Shown here piece after piece: positions 31,050-41,681 of a DNA stretch of 64,000 nt; the stretch's first letter is position 1, and each line of letters begins with the position of its first letter. Origin of the DNA: Vibrio salilacus (lineage in GTDB: Bacteria; Pseudomonadota; Gammaproteobacteria; Enterobacterales; Vibrionaceae). The stretch covers positions 1-64,000 of the forward strand of contig NZ_NIVQ01000016.1 of the NCBI RefSeq assembly GCF_002811245.1, given 5' to 3'. The notes under the pieces are model-generated. The model had not been told where the DNA came from and searched no databases. It saw only the letters and a program-made list of their open reading frames with translations. The position numbers and the translations under genes were made by a program.

Positions 31050-32018
31050 TTACTGTTGGTTCTCTTTCTCGGTAAATATACCGGCGAATAGCGGGGTACT
31101 TAGGTAACGTTCACCCGAGCTAGGAAGGACGGTGACAATGGTTTTACCTGCAAATTCAGGTAGTTCTGCGATGCGGTTCGCTGCGACAACGGCCGCGCCT
31201 GAAGAGATACCAGCCAAGATACCTTCTTCTTCCATTAAGCGTCGAGCCATTGCGATAGCTTCGTCAGAGGTTACGGCCTCAACGCGGTCAATCAGCTCCA
31301 AATCGAGGTTACCAGGAATAAAACCAGCACCAATGCCTTGGATTTTGTGCGGCGCCGGTTGAATTTCTTCTCCTGCTAACGCTTGAGCAATGACTGGTGA
31401 CTCAGCAGGTTCAACCGCTACAGAGACAATATTTTTTCCTTTTTCGCCTTTCAGGTAGCGACTTGTACCAGTAATGGTACCGCCCGTTCCCACACCTGCA
31501 ACGAACACATCGACGTCGCCATCGGTTGCATCCCAGATTTCGGGACCAGTGGTTTTTTCGTGAATTTGCGGGTTGGCTGGGTTGTTGAATTGTTGAAGAA
31601 GTAAGAATTTTTCTGGATTGCTCGCTACGATCTCTTCTGCTTTAGCAATCGCCCCTTTCATACCTTTTGCCGCTTCTGTCAACTCAAGGTTTGCACCCAG
31701 TGCTTTAAGTAATTTACGACGTTCAAGGCTCATTGACTCCGGCATGGTTAGGGTAAGCTTGTAACCACGAGCGGCGGCAACGAAAGCAAGAGCCACACCA
31801 GTATTACCACTGGTAGGTTCAACAAGTTCAATGCCAGGCTTAAGTGTACCGGCTTGCTCTGCTTCCCAAATCATGTTGGCACCGATACGACATTTTACGC
31901 TGAAGCTTGGGTTGCGGGCTTCAATCTTGGCCAGAACTTTACCATTACTGACTTTGTTTAGGCGCACAAGAGGGGTGTTACCAATGGTTTGGGAATTGTC
32001 TTCGTAAATCTTGCTCAT
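31050..32018 (-). CDS. cysK: cysteine synthase A (O-acetylserine sulfhydrylase)
   Basis: CysK makes cysteine from O-acetylserine and sulfide. The start [18 protein letters not shown] has an AAGGA ribosome site; a Met five codons upstream is less likely. The PLP lysine is K42 in [11 protein letters not shown], and the substrate loop [12 protein letters not shown] and PLP-phosphate loop [14 protein letters not shown] are intact. The product is 322 residues. It is followed by cysZ (divergent order cysZ-cysK on the minus strand), a sulfate-assimilation pairing seen in E. coli. Confidence 0.97.
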   Translation of the reverse strand: MSKIYEDNSQTIGNTPLVRLNKVSNGKVLAKIEARNPSFSVKCRIGANMIWEAEQAGTLKPGIELVEPTSGNTGVALAFVAAARGYKLTLTMPESMSLERRKLLKALGANLELTEAAKGMKGAIAKAEEIVASNPEKFLLLQQFNNPANPQIHEKTTGPEIWDATDGDVDVFVAGVGTGGTITGTSRYLKGEKGKNIVSVAVEPAESPVIAQALAGEEIQPAPHKIQGIGAGFIPGNLDLELIDRVEAVTSDEAIAMARRLMEEEGILAGISSGAAVVAANRIAELPEFAGKTIVTVLPSSGERYLSTPLFAGIFTEKENQQ

Positions 32019-32211
32019 GGTGTGATCCTTCATCTTTATTTCACTTCGGTTTGATTGAACTACCAGACCGAGTGGTATTAAGAAATAGTTGTTGATGTAG
32101 AGAGTAGGGCAGGTTCAAAAGCGAGAAAAGGATTAAATAGTTATATGATATGAAAGAGCAGCAAGCATACATCGATTCGTGAACTTACTGCTCTCAAGCC
32201 GTTGTCGCTAT

Positions 32212-32958
32212 TTATTTATGATGATGTTTAAATTCGGCCACCCACATCGAGGTCGCGCCGCAGACCGCGACAGGCATAACAATAAGGTTCAGGATCGGAA
32301 TGGTGGTAAATACCGATACCAAAGCGCCAAAACTGTACGCTTTGCCCTGTTTTTGTTTCAAATTGTAACGCATATCATTGAACGGGACTTTATGGTTATC
32401 GAACGGATAATCACAATACTGAACGGCCAAGATCCACGCGGTAAAGATAAACCACAAGAAGGGGCCTAAGGTCTGGCCAAGTGCCGGGATAAGCAGCAGT
32501 AAAAATAGACCAATGGCTTTGGGTAATACATAAACCAGCTTGCGCCATTCGCGAGCCAAAATACGAGGTGTATCTTTGATAATGGCCAACATCCCATCAT
32601 CATTCACCTTTTGCTTGGTTAAATGCTCCTCGACCTTTTCCGCTAATAACCCATTCAGTGGCGCCGCTATAAAATTGGCTAGCGTACTGAAAAAATAGGA
32701 AAAAGTAGCAAGGATGGTCAATGCTAGTAGTGGCCAGAGTAGGTAACTGAGCCACGATAAAAAGTCAGGCAGTTGACCTATCAGTTGCTCAATCCAAGTA
32801 TCTAAATGAGAAAACAGGTAAAATAGGGCACCACCGACTAACAGTATATTAGCGAGTAGTGGCAAAATAACGAAGCGGCGTATCCCTGGAGTGAGCGCAA
32901 GCGCTAATCCATGAAAGAAATAACCAAATCCAGAACGTTGTTGTATATAAGTATTCAT
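32212..32958 (-). CDS. cysZ: sulfate transporter CysZ
   Basis: CysZ imports sulfate for cysteine synthesis. The 248-residue protein has several hydrophobic segments and the family's N-terminal SGFGYFFHGLALALTPGIRRFVILPL and the RVLAREWRKLVYVLPKA-like stretch. It lies upstream of cysK on the same strand, about 190 bases away, which agrees with its role. Confidence 0.93.
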   Translation of the reverse strand: MNTYIQQRSGFGYFFHGLALALTPGIRRFVILPLLANILLVGGALFYLFSHLDTWIEQLIGQLPDFLSWLSYLLWPLLALTILATFSYFFSTLANFIAAPLNGLLAEKVEEHLTKQKVNDDGMLAIIKDTPRILAREWRKLVYVLPKAIGLFLLLLIPALGQTLGPFLWFIFTAWILAVQYCDYPFDNHKVPFNDMRYNLKQKQGKAYSFGALVSVFTTIPILNLIVMPVAVCGATSMWVAEFKHHHK

Positions 32959-33161
32959 AATGAGTCGATTGTTGTAAAAACGAACGCTTGGTATCTTAGC
33001 AAGAAAAAAGCGTGTTCAAAATCACAACATTAGTGGAACTTCTCACATTAAGTTGTTCTAAAACAGGGTCGAGTTTTGGTAGAGTAACTCACAGTTAGGG
33101 TTTAATCGTTTCTTTACGGCCAACTTTACATCGTGCTGTAACGAACAAATGAGAGCTAAAG

Positions 33162-34019
33162 ATGCAGGAACTGCGATTTGTACTCATAATTGTCGGAGCC
33201 ATAGCGATTGCCGCTTTGCTGTTCCACGGTTTATGGACGAGTAAGAAAGAAGGCAAGGCGAAGTTTAGTAGTAAGCCGCTTGGTAAGCTAGACGTTGATA
33301 GTAAATCGTCAGACTTGCTCTCTGAGCGCGCGTTTGCCCCGGAAGATGATTTTGAAATTATCAAGAAACAGCGTAAAGAGCCGGGTTTTGTCGCGCAAGA
33401 TGAGATCATCGCTGACCCGCTTATCGATAATTATCAACAACCCACAGACTCAGATCTTTTGGCTAGTAAAGAGGAAGAGCTAGACGTTCCTTCATTCTCT
33501 ACTCGGTCTATCGACGATGTTGTTGTCCCTGAGCCTGATGTTGAGCGCCAAATTGACGAGGTGCCCATTGCTGAGATTGAAGATGAGCAAGAGCCTGCGT
33601 TAGAAGTGATTGTGCTTAATGTGCATTGTGCAGGCAATGAGCCTTTTGTCGGCACTAAGCTGTTTGACAGCATGCAGCAAAATGGTTTGATCTATGGTGA
33701 AATGGATATTTTTCATCGCCATGCAGATTTATCTGGAACAGGGAAAGTGCTGTTCAGCGTGGCGAATATGATGAATCCAGGAACGTTAAAACATGACGAT
33801 CCTGCGGCGTTTACCACCAAAGGCATCTCGTTCTTCATGACCGTCCCCTGTTTTGGCGATCCAGAGCAGAACTTTAAATTGATGCTAAAAACGGCGCAGC
33901 AAATTGCAGATGATTTAGGTGCCAATGTTCTTGATGATGCAAGAAACCTGATTTCGCCCAATCGTATTGATGCGTATAAAGCGCAAATACAACAGTTTAA
34001 AGCGGCGCAGAAAGCCTAA
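33162..34019 (+). CDS. zipA: cell division protein ZipA
   Basis: ZipA anchors FtsZ to the inner membrane in the early divisome. The 285-residue protein has an N-terminal membrane helix (about 5-24), a charged basic segment, an acidic flexible linker (about 60-145) and a C-terminal FtsZ-binding domain (about 147-280, with [19 protein letters not shown] and [15 protein letters not shown]). The zipA-ligA order is typical of gammaproteobacteria. Confidence 0.95.
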   Translation: MQELRFVLIIVGAIAIAALLFHGLWTSKKEGKAKFSSKPLGKLDVDSKSSDLLSERAFAPEDDFEIIKKQRKEPGFVAQDEIIADPLIDNYQQPTDSDLLASKEEELDVPSFSTRSIDDVVVPEPDVERQIDEVPIAEIEDEQEPALEVIVLNVHCAGNEPFVGTKLFDSMQQNGLIYGEMDIFHRHADLSGTGKVLFSVANMMNPGTLKHDDPAAFTTKGISFFMTVPCFGDPEQNFKLMLKTAQQIADDLGANVLDDARNLISPNRIDAYKAQIQQFKAAQKA

Positions 34020-34039
34020 GTTATTGATAAATAGTAGAG

Positions 34040-34062
34040 AGGCTCCGTATGGAGCCTTTTTT
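34040..34062 (+). terminator. intrinsic terminator of zipA
   Basis: AGGCTCC pairs with GGAGCCT around gtat, followed by six T. It separates zipA from ligA. Confidence 0.88.
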
Positions 34063-34150
34063 GATTAAGGCGGTGTTGCGCAAGGTGGGGTGGGTGTTGA
34101 TAAACCATCGATTGCCCCAAAGCTCTTCAAGACACCGTTTTTTAAAGTAG

Positions 34151-36178
<2,028 letters not shown>

Positions 36179-36206
36179 CCTAATATCCTTATAATACAAG
36201 CTACCT

Positions 36207-36245
36207 AAAACCTCAAAATTAGTAATTTTGAGGTTTTATTTTTCC
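36207..36245 (+). terminator. intrinsic terminator of ligA
   Basis: AAAACCTCAAAATT pairs with AATTTTGAGGTTTT around AGT, followed by ATTTTT. Confidence 0.9.
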
Positions 36246-36321
36246 TGTAAATTAAGTTGTCGTAATAATCGTTAACCGATCCAATTAGTTTCCGTGACAA
36301 CGATCTCCAATCTAAGAATTA

Positions 36322-36347
36322 TCGCATATTAATCAGAACCTATGCGA
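36322..36347. promoter_or_regulatory. inverted repeat in the porin control region
   Basis: TCGCATA at 36322-36328 and TATGCGA at 36341-36347 form a seven-base inverted repeat with 12 bases between, about 110 bases upstream of the candidate promoter. It does not match a regulator I know. Confidence 0.35.
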
Positions 36348-36453
36348 CACACTTCAATAATTCAGAACTTATTTATAATATAAGGCATTGAAATATAATG
36401 GCTTGTTTTGTTCTTATTTAGTTCCTGATAAAAAGTAGATCTTGGTCACTTAC

Positions 36454-36481
36454 TTGACAAAAATTTGTAGTGGCTCATATT
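36454..36481 (+). promoter_or_regulatory. candidate sigma70 promoter of the porin gene
   Basis: A perfect -35 TTGACA (36454-36459) is followed after 16 bases by CATATT (36476-36481), a four-of-six -10. The expected start is about 36488, giving a leader of roughly 200 bases. Confidence 0.5.
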
Positions 36482-36690
36482 TTTTTACTTAGAAATTAAG
36501 TTCTCATTGATGTTTTCCGATGCGAAGTTAGTCTTACACACATGGATACACAAGGTGTATGCAGGAAATAGAAAATCAGCGGTTAATGATTCATTGGCGA
36601 TTTTCTACACAAGAAATGATTTCTCCCTTCGGCGGCCAACTTAAGGTGAGAAAACAAAAAACAGCTATATCCACTTTTTAGGAGTTTTCC

Positions 36691-37803
36691 ATGGACAAAA
36701 TGTTTAAACGTACGCTTTTAGGTGCGGCAGTTGCACTCGCATCAACCAGTGCTTTTGCAAATGCTGAATCATCACAAGTCGGTGTTATTTCAGATTTTAA
36801 TGTACAAGCTTATGGTGTAGCGGCAATCAGTGCGTACACTGAAAAAGATCAGAAAGGCTACCAGTGGGACAACGAGTCTCGTATCGGTTTCCGAGCAAGT
36901 AAAGATTTCTCAGACAATGTGAATATCTTTATGCAAATTGAATCAGGTTGGGTTGGTGTTGGTGAAGACGGAAAAGGTGCTACGCTGGGTAATCGCGATA
37001 CTTTCTTAGGTTTACGTGGCGACTGGGGTACGCTTCGCGCTGGTCGTATGCTAACTCCTATGTATGAGCTTGTAGACTGGCCATATTCGAACCCAGGCCT
37101 CGGTCGAATTTGGGATTCTGCATGGGCAGCTGACGTCGCTTACCATCGCGATCGCCAGGGTAACCAACTTCGTTACGACTCTGCCCAGCTTGGTAACTTT
37201 AACTACAGCCTCTCTACTGGTGTGGGTGACACGGGGGTTGACAATAACTTCTTCTACGGCGCGAAAGCATCTTTAAAAGCGGGTGATATGTTCACTTTCC
37301 ACGCGGCAGTCGAAACTGAGAAAAACCGCCAGAAGAAAGAGGCAGTAGCTGAAGCATGGGAAATTTGTACTGATGCCTCTGGTTGTGGTGCTGGCATCGC
37401 GCAGGGTGATAATTATGAAAAAGCCGGCACTGCAGCTGAAATGGTCGACACACTAGGTTACTTGATTGGTTTTGAAGCATCTCTTCCGGGTGGTTTTGGA
37501 CTTTCCGCTGCGTATAAAGCAGGATCAAGTGATGTTCAAGGTGGAGCGAAATCTGAGCAAGGTTCATACTCTGTAATCGGTCAATACTGGAATGGACCTT
37601 GGGGCTTCAAACTTGGCTATGCAGCTAACCTCGATTATGAATTAGATGGCGCTGAGCAAAAAAATACTGCAGATAACGTAGTATCTGGTCAGTTAATGTA
37701 TGTTAAGGATGGTTTTGTTCCTTATCTCCGAGTAGGTTCTTTCACTAAGAATGATGGTGACTCAACGCCGTTCGTTCGTTTAGGACTAGAATACGGGTTC
37801 TAA
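36691..37803 (+). CDS. outer-membrane trimeric porin, chitoporin-like
   Basis: This 370-residue protein has a signal peptide ending SAFA, a Gram-negative porin beta-barrel pattern and a C-terminal Phe (GLEYGF) used for barrel insertion. In V. cholerae the gene right after ligA is the chitoporin that admits chitin oligosaccharides, and the N-terminal MDKMFKRTLLGAAVALA and Trp-rich stretch (VDWPYSNPGLGRIWDSAW, the likely eyelet loop) fit that family. The chitin assignment is therefore inferred from position and aromatic content. A general porin is the alternative. The ribosome site is AGGAG. Confidence 0.8.
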   Translation: MDKMFKRTLLGAAVALASTSAFANAESSQVGVISDFNVQAYGVAAISAYTEKDQKGYQWDNESRIGFRASKDFSDNVNIFMQIESGWVGVGEDGKGATLGNRDTFLGLRGDWGTLRAGRMLTPMYELVDWPYSNPGLGRIWDSAWAADVAYHRDRQGNQLRYDSAQLGNFNYSLSTGVGDTGVDNNFFYGAKASLKAGDMFTFHAAVETEKNRQKKEAVAEAWEICTDASGCGAGIAQGDNYEKAGTAAEMVDTLGYLIGFEASLPGGFGLSAAYKAGSSDVQGGAKSEQGSYSVIGQYWNGPWGFKLGYAANLDYELDGAEQKNTADNVVSGQLMYVKDGFVPYLRVGSFTKNDGDSTPFVRLGLEYGF

Positions 37804-37830
37804 AATAAATTTATATCTTACTTTAAAGTT

Positions 37831-37860
37831 ACGCCGGTCTTTTTGGCCGGCGTTTGCTAT
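37831..37860 (+). terminator. intrinsic terminator of the porin gene
   Basis: ACGCCGG pairs with CCGGCGT. The following T-tract (TTTGCT) is short, so some read-through into the lipoprotein gene 69 bases on is possible. Confidence 0.65.
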
Positions 37861-37928
37861 AGCTAATCGTTACATCCCTCTATGTTGAGTGATTCGAATC
37901 AATAATGGTTTTTACCCAGGTAGTTTGC

Positions 37929-38732
37929 ATGAAAAAAATAATATTAATGAGTATATCCCTCGTTATTACGGGCTGCTCTACGTTGGATGTGGATGATGAC
38001 TTTTCTGATTCTGTTAGTCAGATCGAAAGTAAACAAAACTACCAAGTAGTGACGGGAAAAACACTGACACCTGAAATAATCAATATTAAAGGAGGTCAAC
38101 TTGTTAAATCTACATTGGAGTTTAATTATGTGGTGTCCAATTTAAAACAAGGCGTACCTGATTCTTATATTACAATGGAGCTACAGTACTTCAAGAACTA
38201 CAACCAATTTCATTCAGTCGTTTTTAGTCAGAATGGCTCAACTGAGAAGATAAATACCTACGCAGCAGCAACAGAAACCTGTGGTGATATCTGCACTACC
38301 ACTCAATATATTAAGTTTCCAGTTGATGAGGCGCTGTTTTTAGATATGCCTGATCAAGACCTTCACTTCGATGTTGCTGCATCGAAAAACTCGTTATTTA
38401 GCTTCTCTGTGCCAGCAGGATATATTAAGGCGCTTGTTGAAAGTGGAAATAACAGTGTTGCTGGGCAAAAACAGTCAGTCAATGTTGCGCCAGAAGCGAA
38501 AGCAGTGCCAGCATCGCAGCAATCTAAAGTCTTTGAAATGTCACAATACTGGTATGAACAATTAGCAAAGTCTGAGCAAGACAGTGCTATTAATTGGGCT
38601 ATTACGAATCGTAATCAATGGTTAGACGAGCCACTTAGCGCGTCAAAAGAAGCGGAAATGTTTAGTTATTGGTATAAAAAAGCCAGTGTCGATGAGAGAA
38701 AAGAGATCATTAAACAATTATTAGAGTTATAG
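37929..38732 (+). CDS. lipoprotein beside the chitoporin-like porin
   Basis: The start MKKIILMSISLVITGC gives a lipoprotein signal with Cys16. An upstream Met at 37905 has no signal-peptide logic. The mature part has a beta-rich domain with a Cys pair (ETCGDICTTTQYIKFPV), a linker, and two similar C-terminal segments, EMSQYWYEQLAKSEQDSAI and EMFSYWYKKASVDERKEII. I do not recognise the family. Its place after a chitoporin-like gene recalls the E. coli chiP-chiQ pair, whose second gene also encodes a lipoprotein. That is an analogy of context only; length and sequence give no sign of homology. Confidence 0.75.
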   Translation: MKKIILMSISLVITGCSTLDVDDDFSDSVSQIESKQNYQVVTGKTLTPEIINIKGGQLVKSTLEFNYVVSNLKQGVPDSYITMELQYFKNYNQFHSVVFSQNGSTEKINTYAAATETCGDICTTTQYIKFPVDEALFLDMPDQDLHFDVAASKNSLFSFSVPAGYIKALVESGNNSVAGQKQSVNVAPEAKAVPASQQSKVFEMSQYWYEQLAKSEQDSAINWAITNRNQWLDEPLSASKEAEMFSYWYKKASVDERKEIIKQLLEL

Positions 38733-38765
38733 AATAACAAAGGAGCCAAAGGCTCCTTTGTTATT
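38733..38765. terminator. terminator after the lipoprotein gene
   Basis: A 15-base perfect stem (AATAACAAAGGAGCC and its complement) around aaa begins two bases after the stop TAG ends. It can serve both this gene and the converging nfeD run. Confidence 0.85.
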
Positions 38766-38790
38766 AATGGTTAAAGAGAAACTGAGGTTT

Positions 38791-39246
38791 CTAACAAGCT
38801 TTAGCTCTAATGGTTAAGATGATTCCATCTACGTCGATGATTTCCACCATAGTGTTTGCTGCAATAGCCTTATCTGAGCGCGCAGTCCAAGTCGAATCAG
38901 CAAACTTTATTCGTCCTTTACCTGCGGGGAAGTCTTCATCTAAACGAATGGTCTGTCCGATTAGCTGTTGCTGCTTTTGATTGAGCGTTCTTGCTGCATC
39001 ATCTTGTGTGTCTGACTTCAGTTGTCTGCGCCACCACAACCAAGTGGTGGCAAGAGAGAACACCCCAAAAGCGACCCACTGAAGCTGCCAGCTGATGGGT
39101 AAGATGCTTAACAAAGCACCCACCACGATCGCGGATAGCCCCAGCCAAAGAAAATAGCCTGCCGTGCCGAGTAGCTCACAAGCCAGTAAAGCCAAACCGA
39201 AAGCAAGCCAATGCCAGTAATTAATACTTTCCATCAACTCAATCAT
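38791..39246 (-). CDS. NfeD family membrane protein
   Basis: This 151-residue protein has about three membrane helices followed by a C-terminal OB-fold (about 90-150, LIGQTIRLDEDFPAGKGRIKFADSTW). NfeD-like proteins partner with SPFH proteins such as the qmcA product encoded upstream. The spacing is eight bases, so they form one transcript. It matches E. coli ybbJ in context. Confidence 0.9.
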   Translation of the reverse strand: MIELMESINYWHWLAFGLALLACELLGTAGYFLWLGLSAIVVGALLSILPISWQLQWVAFGVFSLATTWLWWRRQLKSDTQDDAARTLNQKQQQLIGQTIRLDEDFPAGKGRIKFADSTWTARSDKAIAANTMVEIIDVDGIILTIRAKAC

Positions 39247-39254
39247 GAACGCCT

Positions 39255-40175
39255 CTACTTATTTTGTTGTGAATGTTTAAACATTTCAGCCACGCCTGCG
39301 ATCGAGCCCATTAGGCCTGTCGCTTCCAGTGGTAACATAACGATCTTGCTATTTTCTGCCTGACCAATACTTTTTAGTGCATCAGTATAGCCTTGAGCGA
39401 TAAAGTAATTGACCGCCTGCATATCTCCTTTAGCGATCGCTTCAGATACCATGGTCGTTGCTCGTGCCTCAGCTTCTGCGGCGCGCTCACGTGCTTCTGC
39501 TTGAAGTATAGCGGCTTGTTTATCTCCCTCCGCTTTTAAAATCTCCGATTGCTTATGCCCTTCAGCACGTAAGATTTCAGCTTGTCTAACGCCTTCGGCT
39601 TCAAGAACTTCTGCACGTTTATTTCGTTCCGCCTTCATTTGAGCGTTCATTGCTGCGGTAAGATCCGCAGGAGGCTGAACATCTTTAATCTCAATACGGG
39701 TGACTTTAACGCCCCAAGGGTTCGTCGCTTCATCAACAATAGACAGCAGTTTGACGTTGATCATATCGCGCTGACTGAGCATCTCATCGAGTTCCATTGA
39801 GCCGAGAACAGTACGAATGTTGGTCAGAGTAAGATTGCGAATCGCGTGCTCTAGATCGTTGACTTCATAGGCGGCTTTGGCTGCATTAATTACTTGAACA
39901 AAACACACCGCATCAATGGTTACATTCGCATTGTCTTTGCTGATCACTTCTTGGGCAGGGATATCCATGACACGCTCCATCATGCTGATTTTATGACCAA
40001 TGCGATCAATGAACGGAATAATTAAGTTAAGTCCCGGCTGAAGGGTATGAGTATAACGACCAAAACGCTCGACAGTCCAAGTACTGCCTTGTGGGACGGT
40101 TTTTACCGCAGCAATAATCACTGCCATAATAGCAATAATAAAAATGCCAATAGTAATCAATGAATCAATAGCCAT
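39255..40175 (-). CDS. qmcA: SPFH/band 7 membrane protein QmcA
   Basis: The 306-residue protein has an N-terminal membrane anchor (about 5-25), an SPFH domain beginning [15 protein letters not shown], and a long Ala/Glu-rich coiled coil (about 190-255). Such stomatin-like proteins form membrane rings or scaffolds, and E. coli QmcA is linked to FtsH quality control. It is flanked by nfeD and cnoX, as in E. coli. Confidence 0.93.
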   Translation of the reverse strand: MAIDSLITIGIFIIAIMAVIIAAVKTVPQGSTWTVERFGRYTHTLQPGLNLIIPFIDRIGHKISMMERVMDIPAQEVISKDNANVTIDAVCFVQVINAAKAAYEVNDLEHAIRNLTLTNIRTVLGSMELDEMLSQRDMINVKLLSIVDEATNPWGVKVTRIEIKDVQPPADLTAAMNAQMKAERNKRAEVLEAEGVRQAEILRAEGHKQSEILKAEGDKQAAILQAEARERAAEAEARATTMVSEAIAKGDMQAVNYFIAQGYTDALKSIGQAENSKIVMLPLEATGLMGSIAGVAEMFKHSQQNK

Positions 40176-40267
40176 CTGTGAGTTCCTTTATGATGATAGT
40201 GATTCGATTGTTGCTTAATTCATTCTCACAAACAATGGTAGAAATGAGACTCCGACTCTGTTTTAGA

Positions 40268-40295
40268 TATAAATAAAGCCGGCACTGCCGGCTTT
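40268..40295 (-). terminator. intrinsic terminator of cnoX
   Basis: AAAGCCGGC pairs with GCCGGCTTT around three bases, and the minus strand continues TATTTATATC. It lies 22 bases past the cnoX stop. Confidence 0.75.
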
Positions 40296-40316
40296 AACTC
40301 ATTTATTTAGGGTTAC

Positions 40317-41171
40317 CTAATATAATATTGAGTACAGTTGGCGGCGATATTTACCCGCGGTAGGGTTACCTTGTCCTAGCGCAGCTAAAATATCCATAAA
40401 CAATTTTTTGATCTCACCATCTAGCGCATTTAAGTCACTGCGTAGTGAGCGCCATAGTAGCTCGAGAGCATCTTCATCACGATTGACTTGATGATAGCTC
40501 AGCGCCAATTCGTGCACTCGTTTTAAGTTGGTTGGCTGTTGCTGTAATGCCTGTTCTAGCGATTGAATTTCAGGGCTGTTAGCTGCTTGATCGTGTAGTT
40601 CGAGTTTAGCCGCTAGCCCTTTGTAATAATTGTCCTGATACTCCAAAGGAATATGAGTGAGCAATGCTCTTGCTTGGTCAAAGTCTTGTGTCTCGAGATA
40701 ACAATCGGCCAGTGCAAGCTTTACTTGCGCTTTCTGGTGCCATTCAGGATCCAAGCTTTCGAGTAGCGCCAGTGCTTGGGTATGCTGCCCTGTTTGAATC
40801 AATTCAAGCGCTTGCTTAACGTGTTGTTCACCTTGATTTGGTAGATGCTTATTTAACATCTCTTGGATTGCGCCGAGAGTTTGTGGGCCACCTAAACCAT
40901 CAACTGGTTGACCATTTACAAACAATGCAATCGTCGGTAGAGCTTGCACACCAAACTGGCTAGCAATCACTTGTTCTTGTTCGCAATTTAACAAGGCTAG
41001 AGTGAAGGCGCCGTTGTATTGCTGGGCTAGCATTTGCAGTTCAGGAATCACCTGAGTACTCTCTTCACTCATTGGTGCCCAAAAGTGAATCAGTACCGGG
41101 GTTTGCATCGAGCCTTCAAGGACTTGACGGAAGTTTTGTTCGTTTAGTTCAACGATGTATGGTGATTGCAT
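40317..41171 (-). CDS. cnoX: thioredoxin-fold/TPR co-chaperone CnoX (YbbN)
   Basis: CnoX is a chaperedoxin that holds proteins for GroEL and protects them from oxidation. The start MQSPYIVELNEQNF has AGGAAAGG as ribosome site and gives 284 residues. A Met 23 codons upstream is not conserved. A thioredoxin-like domain (about 1-105) is followed by TPR helices. The thioredoxin active site reads WAPMSEES, so neither Cys of CxxC is present. Its neighbour qmcA and the order match E. coli. Confidence 0.93.
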   Translation of the reverse strand: MQSPYIVELNEQNFRQVLEGSMQTPVLIHFWAPMSEESTQVIPELQMLAQQYNGAFTLALLNCEQEQVIASQFGVQALPTIALFVNGQPVDGLGGPQTLGAIQEMLNKHLPNQGEQHVKQALELIQTGQHTQALALLESLDPEWHQKAQVKLALADCYLETQDFDQARALLTHIPLEYQDNYYKGLAAKLELHDQAANSPEIQSLEQALQQQPTNLKRVHELALSYHQVNRDEDALELLWRSLRSDLNALDGEIKKLFMDILAALGQGNPTAGKYRRQLYSILY

Positions 41172-41262
41172 GTAACCTTTCCTCGTGACGCGGTATTTGG
41201 TATTTGCTTTAGAGATATGGGCGAAAGGGGACAAGTTCAAGTTAGTGGTTTGAATTAACAGA

Positions 41263-41303
41263 CATCAAACGCCCTTATCGATGCTTCAACGATAAGGGCG
41301 TTT
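41263..41303 (-). terminator. strong hairpin terminator downstream of the tiny ORF
   Basis: AAACGCCCTTATCG (41267-41280) pairs perfectly with CGATAAGGGCGTTT (41290-41303) around nine bases, and the minus strand ends GTTTGATG. It lies between the 21-codon ORF and the cnoX start, so its only sensible minus-strand client is the ORF or the region upstream. Confidence 0.75.
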
Positions 41304-41326
41304 CATGTTGCAATAAGCGAAGGTGT

Positions 41327-41392
41327 TTATAGAACGATAAATAAGGTTAGCGCAACACCCACACTCAGCCAGTTTAACTGGTTTAGGGTCAT
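41327..41392 (-). CDS. candidate 21-residue single-helix membrane peptide
   Basis: An ATG at 41392 opens a 21-codon frame ending in TAA at 41327-41329. The peptide starts MTLNQLNWLSVGV and ends ALTLFIVL, a short polar N-terminus with a hydrophobic stretch long enough for one membrane helix. A GGAAT sequence lies eight bases upstream as a possible ribosome site. A 14-base-pair terminator follows 24 bases after the stop, so this region seems to be its own transcription unit. I recognise no family. Whether it is translated cannot be told from one sequence; the alternative is a short non-coding RNA. Confidence 0.5.
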   Translation of the reverse strand: MTLNQLNWLSVGVALTLFIVL

Positions 41393-41490
41393 ATTATTAT
41401 TCCGAATGTAGCGCATTAATTGTTAGAGCTTGGCTCTGATTGTTAATTTAGCGTCTCATTGTTACGAAATAATGACATACCTATCTGTTT

Positions 41491-41642
41491 TTATGCGGCT
41501 CTACTCAATATTTTATCGAATGCTGAGGTGGGTAAAAGACGCTTGAGTAACGCGATAACGTGGTAGCCGCGCTGTTGGAGTGCATGGGCGCAGGTGTAGC
41601 CGATGCCTGTCGAACAGCCCGTGATCAGTATCTGTTTTTCAT
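41491..41642 (-). pseudogene. remnant of a short-chain dehydrogenase, internally deleted
   Basis: Read on the minus strand, the frame begins EKQILITGCSTGIGYTC, the Rossmann N-terminus and TGxxxGIG NAD(P) motif of short-chain dehydrogenases. It continues to GYHVIA and then jumps to LLKRLLPTSAFDKILSRAA and a stop, which looks like the C-terminal end of the same family. About 200 middle residues are missing in frame. The original start is also broken: the ATG at 41642 is one base out of frame with the rest, as if one G was lost after ATG. A short-chain dehydrogenase occupies this position near cnoX in V. cholerae, as far as I recall. Confidence 0.8.
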
Positions 41643-41681
41643 ATCTATTTAATCAGTCGGCGTGAGGCCCACCTTAGGTTA

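Larger units (their letters stand above)
36179..36690. other. intergenic region between ligA and the porin
   Basis: The left end is the ligA terminator. The rest is AT-rich and looks like the porin control region: the inverted repeat TCGCATA/TATGCGA (36322-36347), a candidate promoter with TTGACA at 36454-36459 and CATATT at 36476-36481, and a leader of about 200 bases. The leader holds the small palindrome ATACAC-aag-GTGTAT (36546-36560) and a 31-codon ORF (36586-36681) whose TAG overlaps the porin ribosome site AGGAG. I see no supported gene apart from this weak ORF. Confidence 0.5.

Noticed and set aside
36542..36571. Nine-codon leader ORF before the porin
   Set aside because: No Shine-Dalgarno precedes it and no regulatory codons are present, so it is probably chance.
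36179..36690. Cyclic-di-GMP riboswitch before the porin
   Set aside because: The conserved core segments of GEMM riboswitches are not present in the leader.
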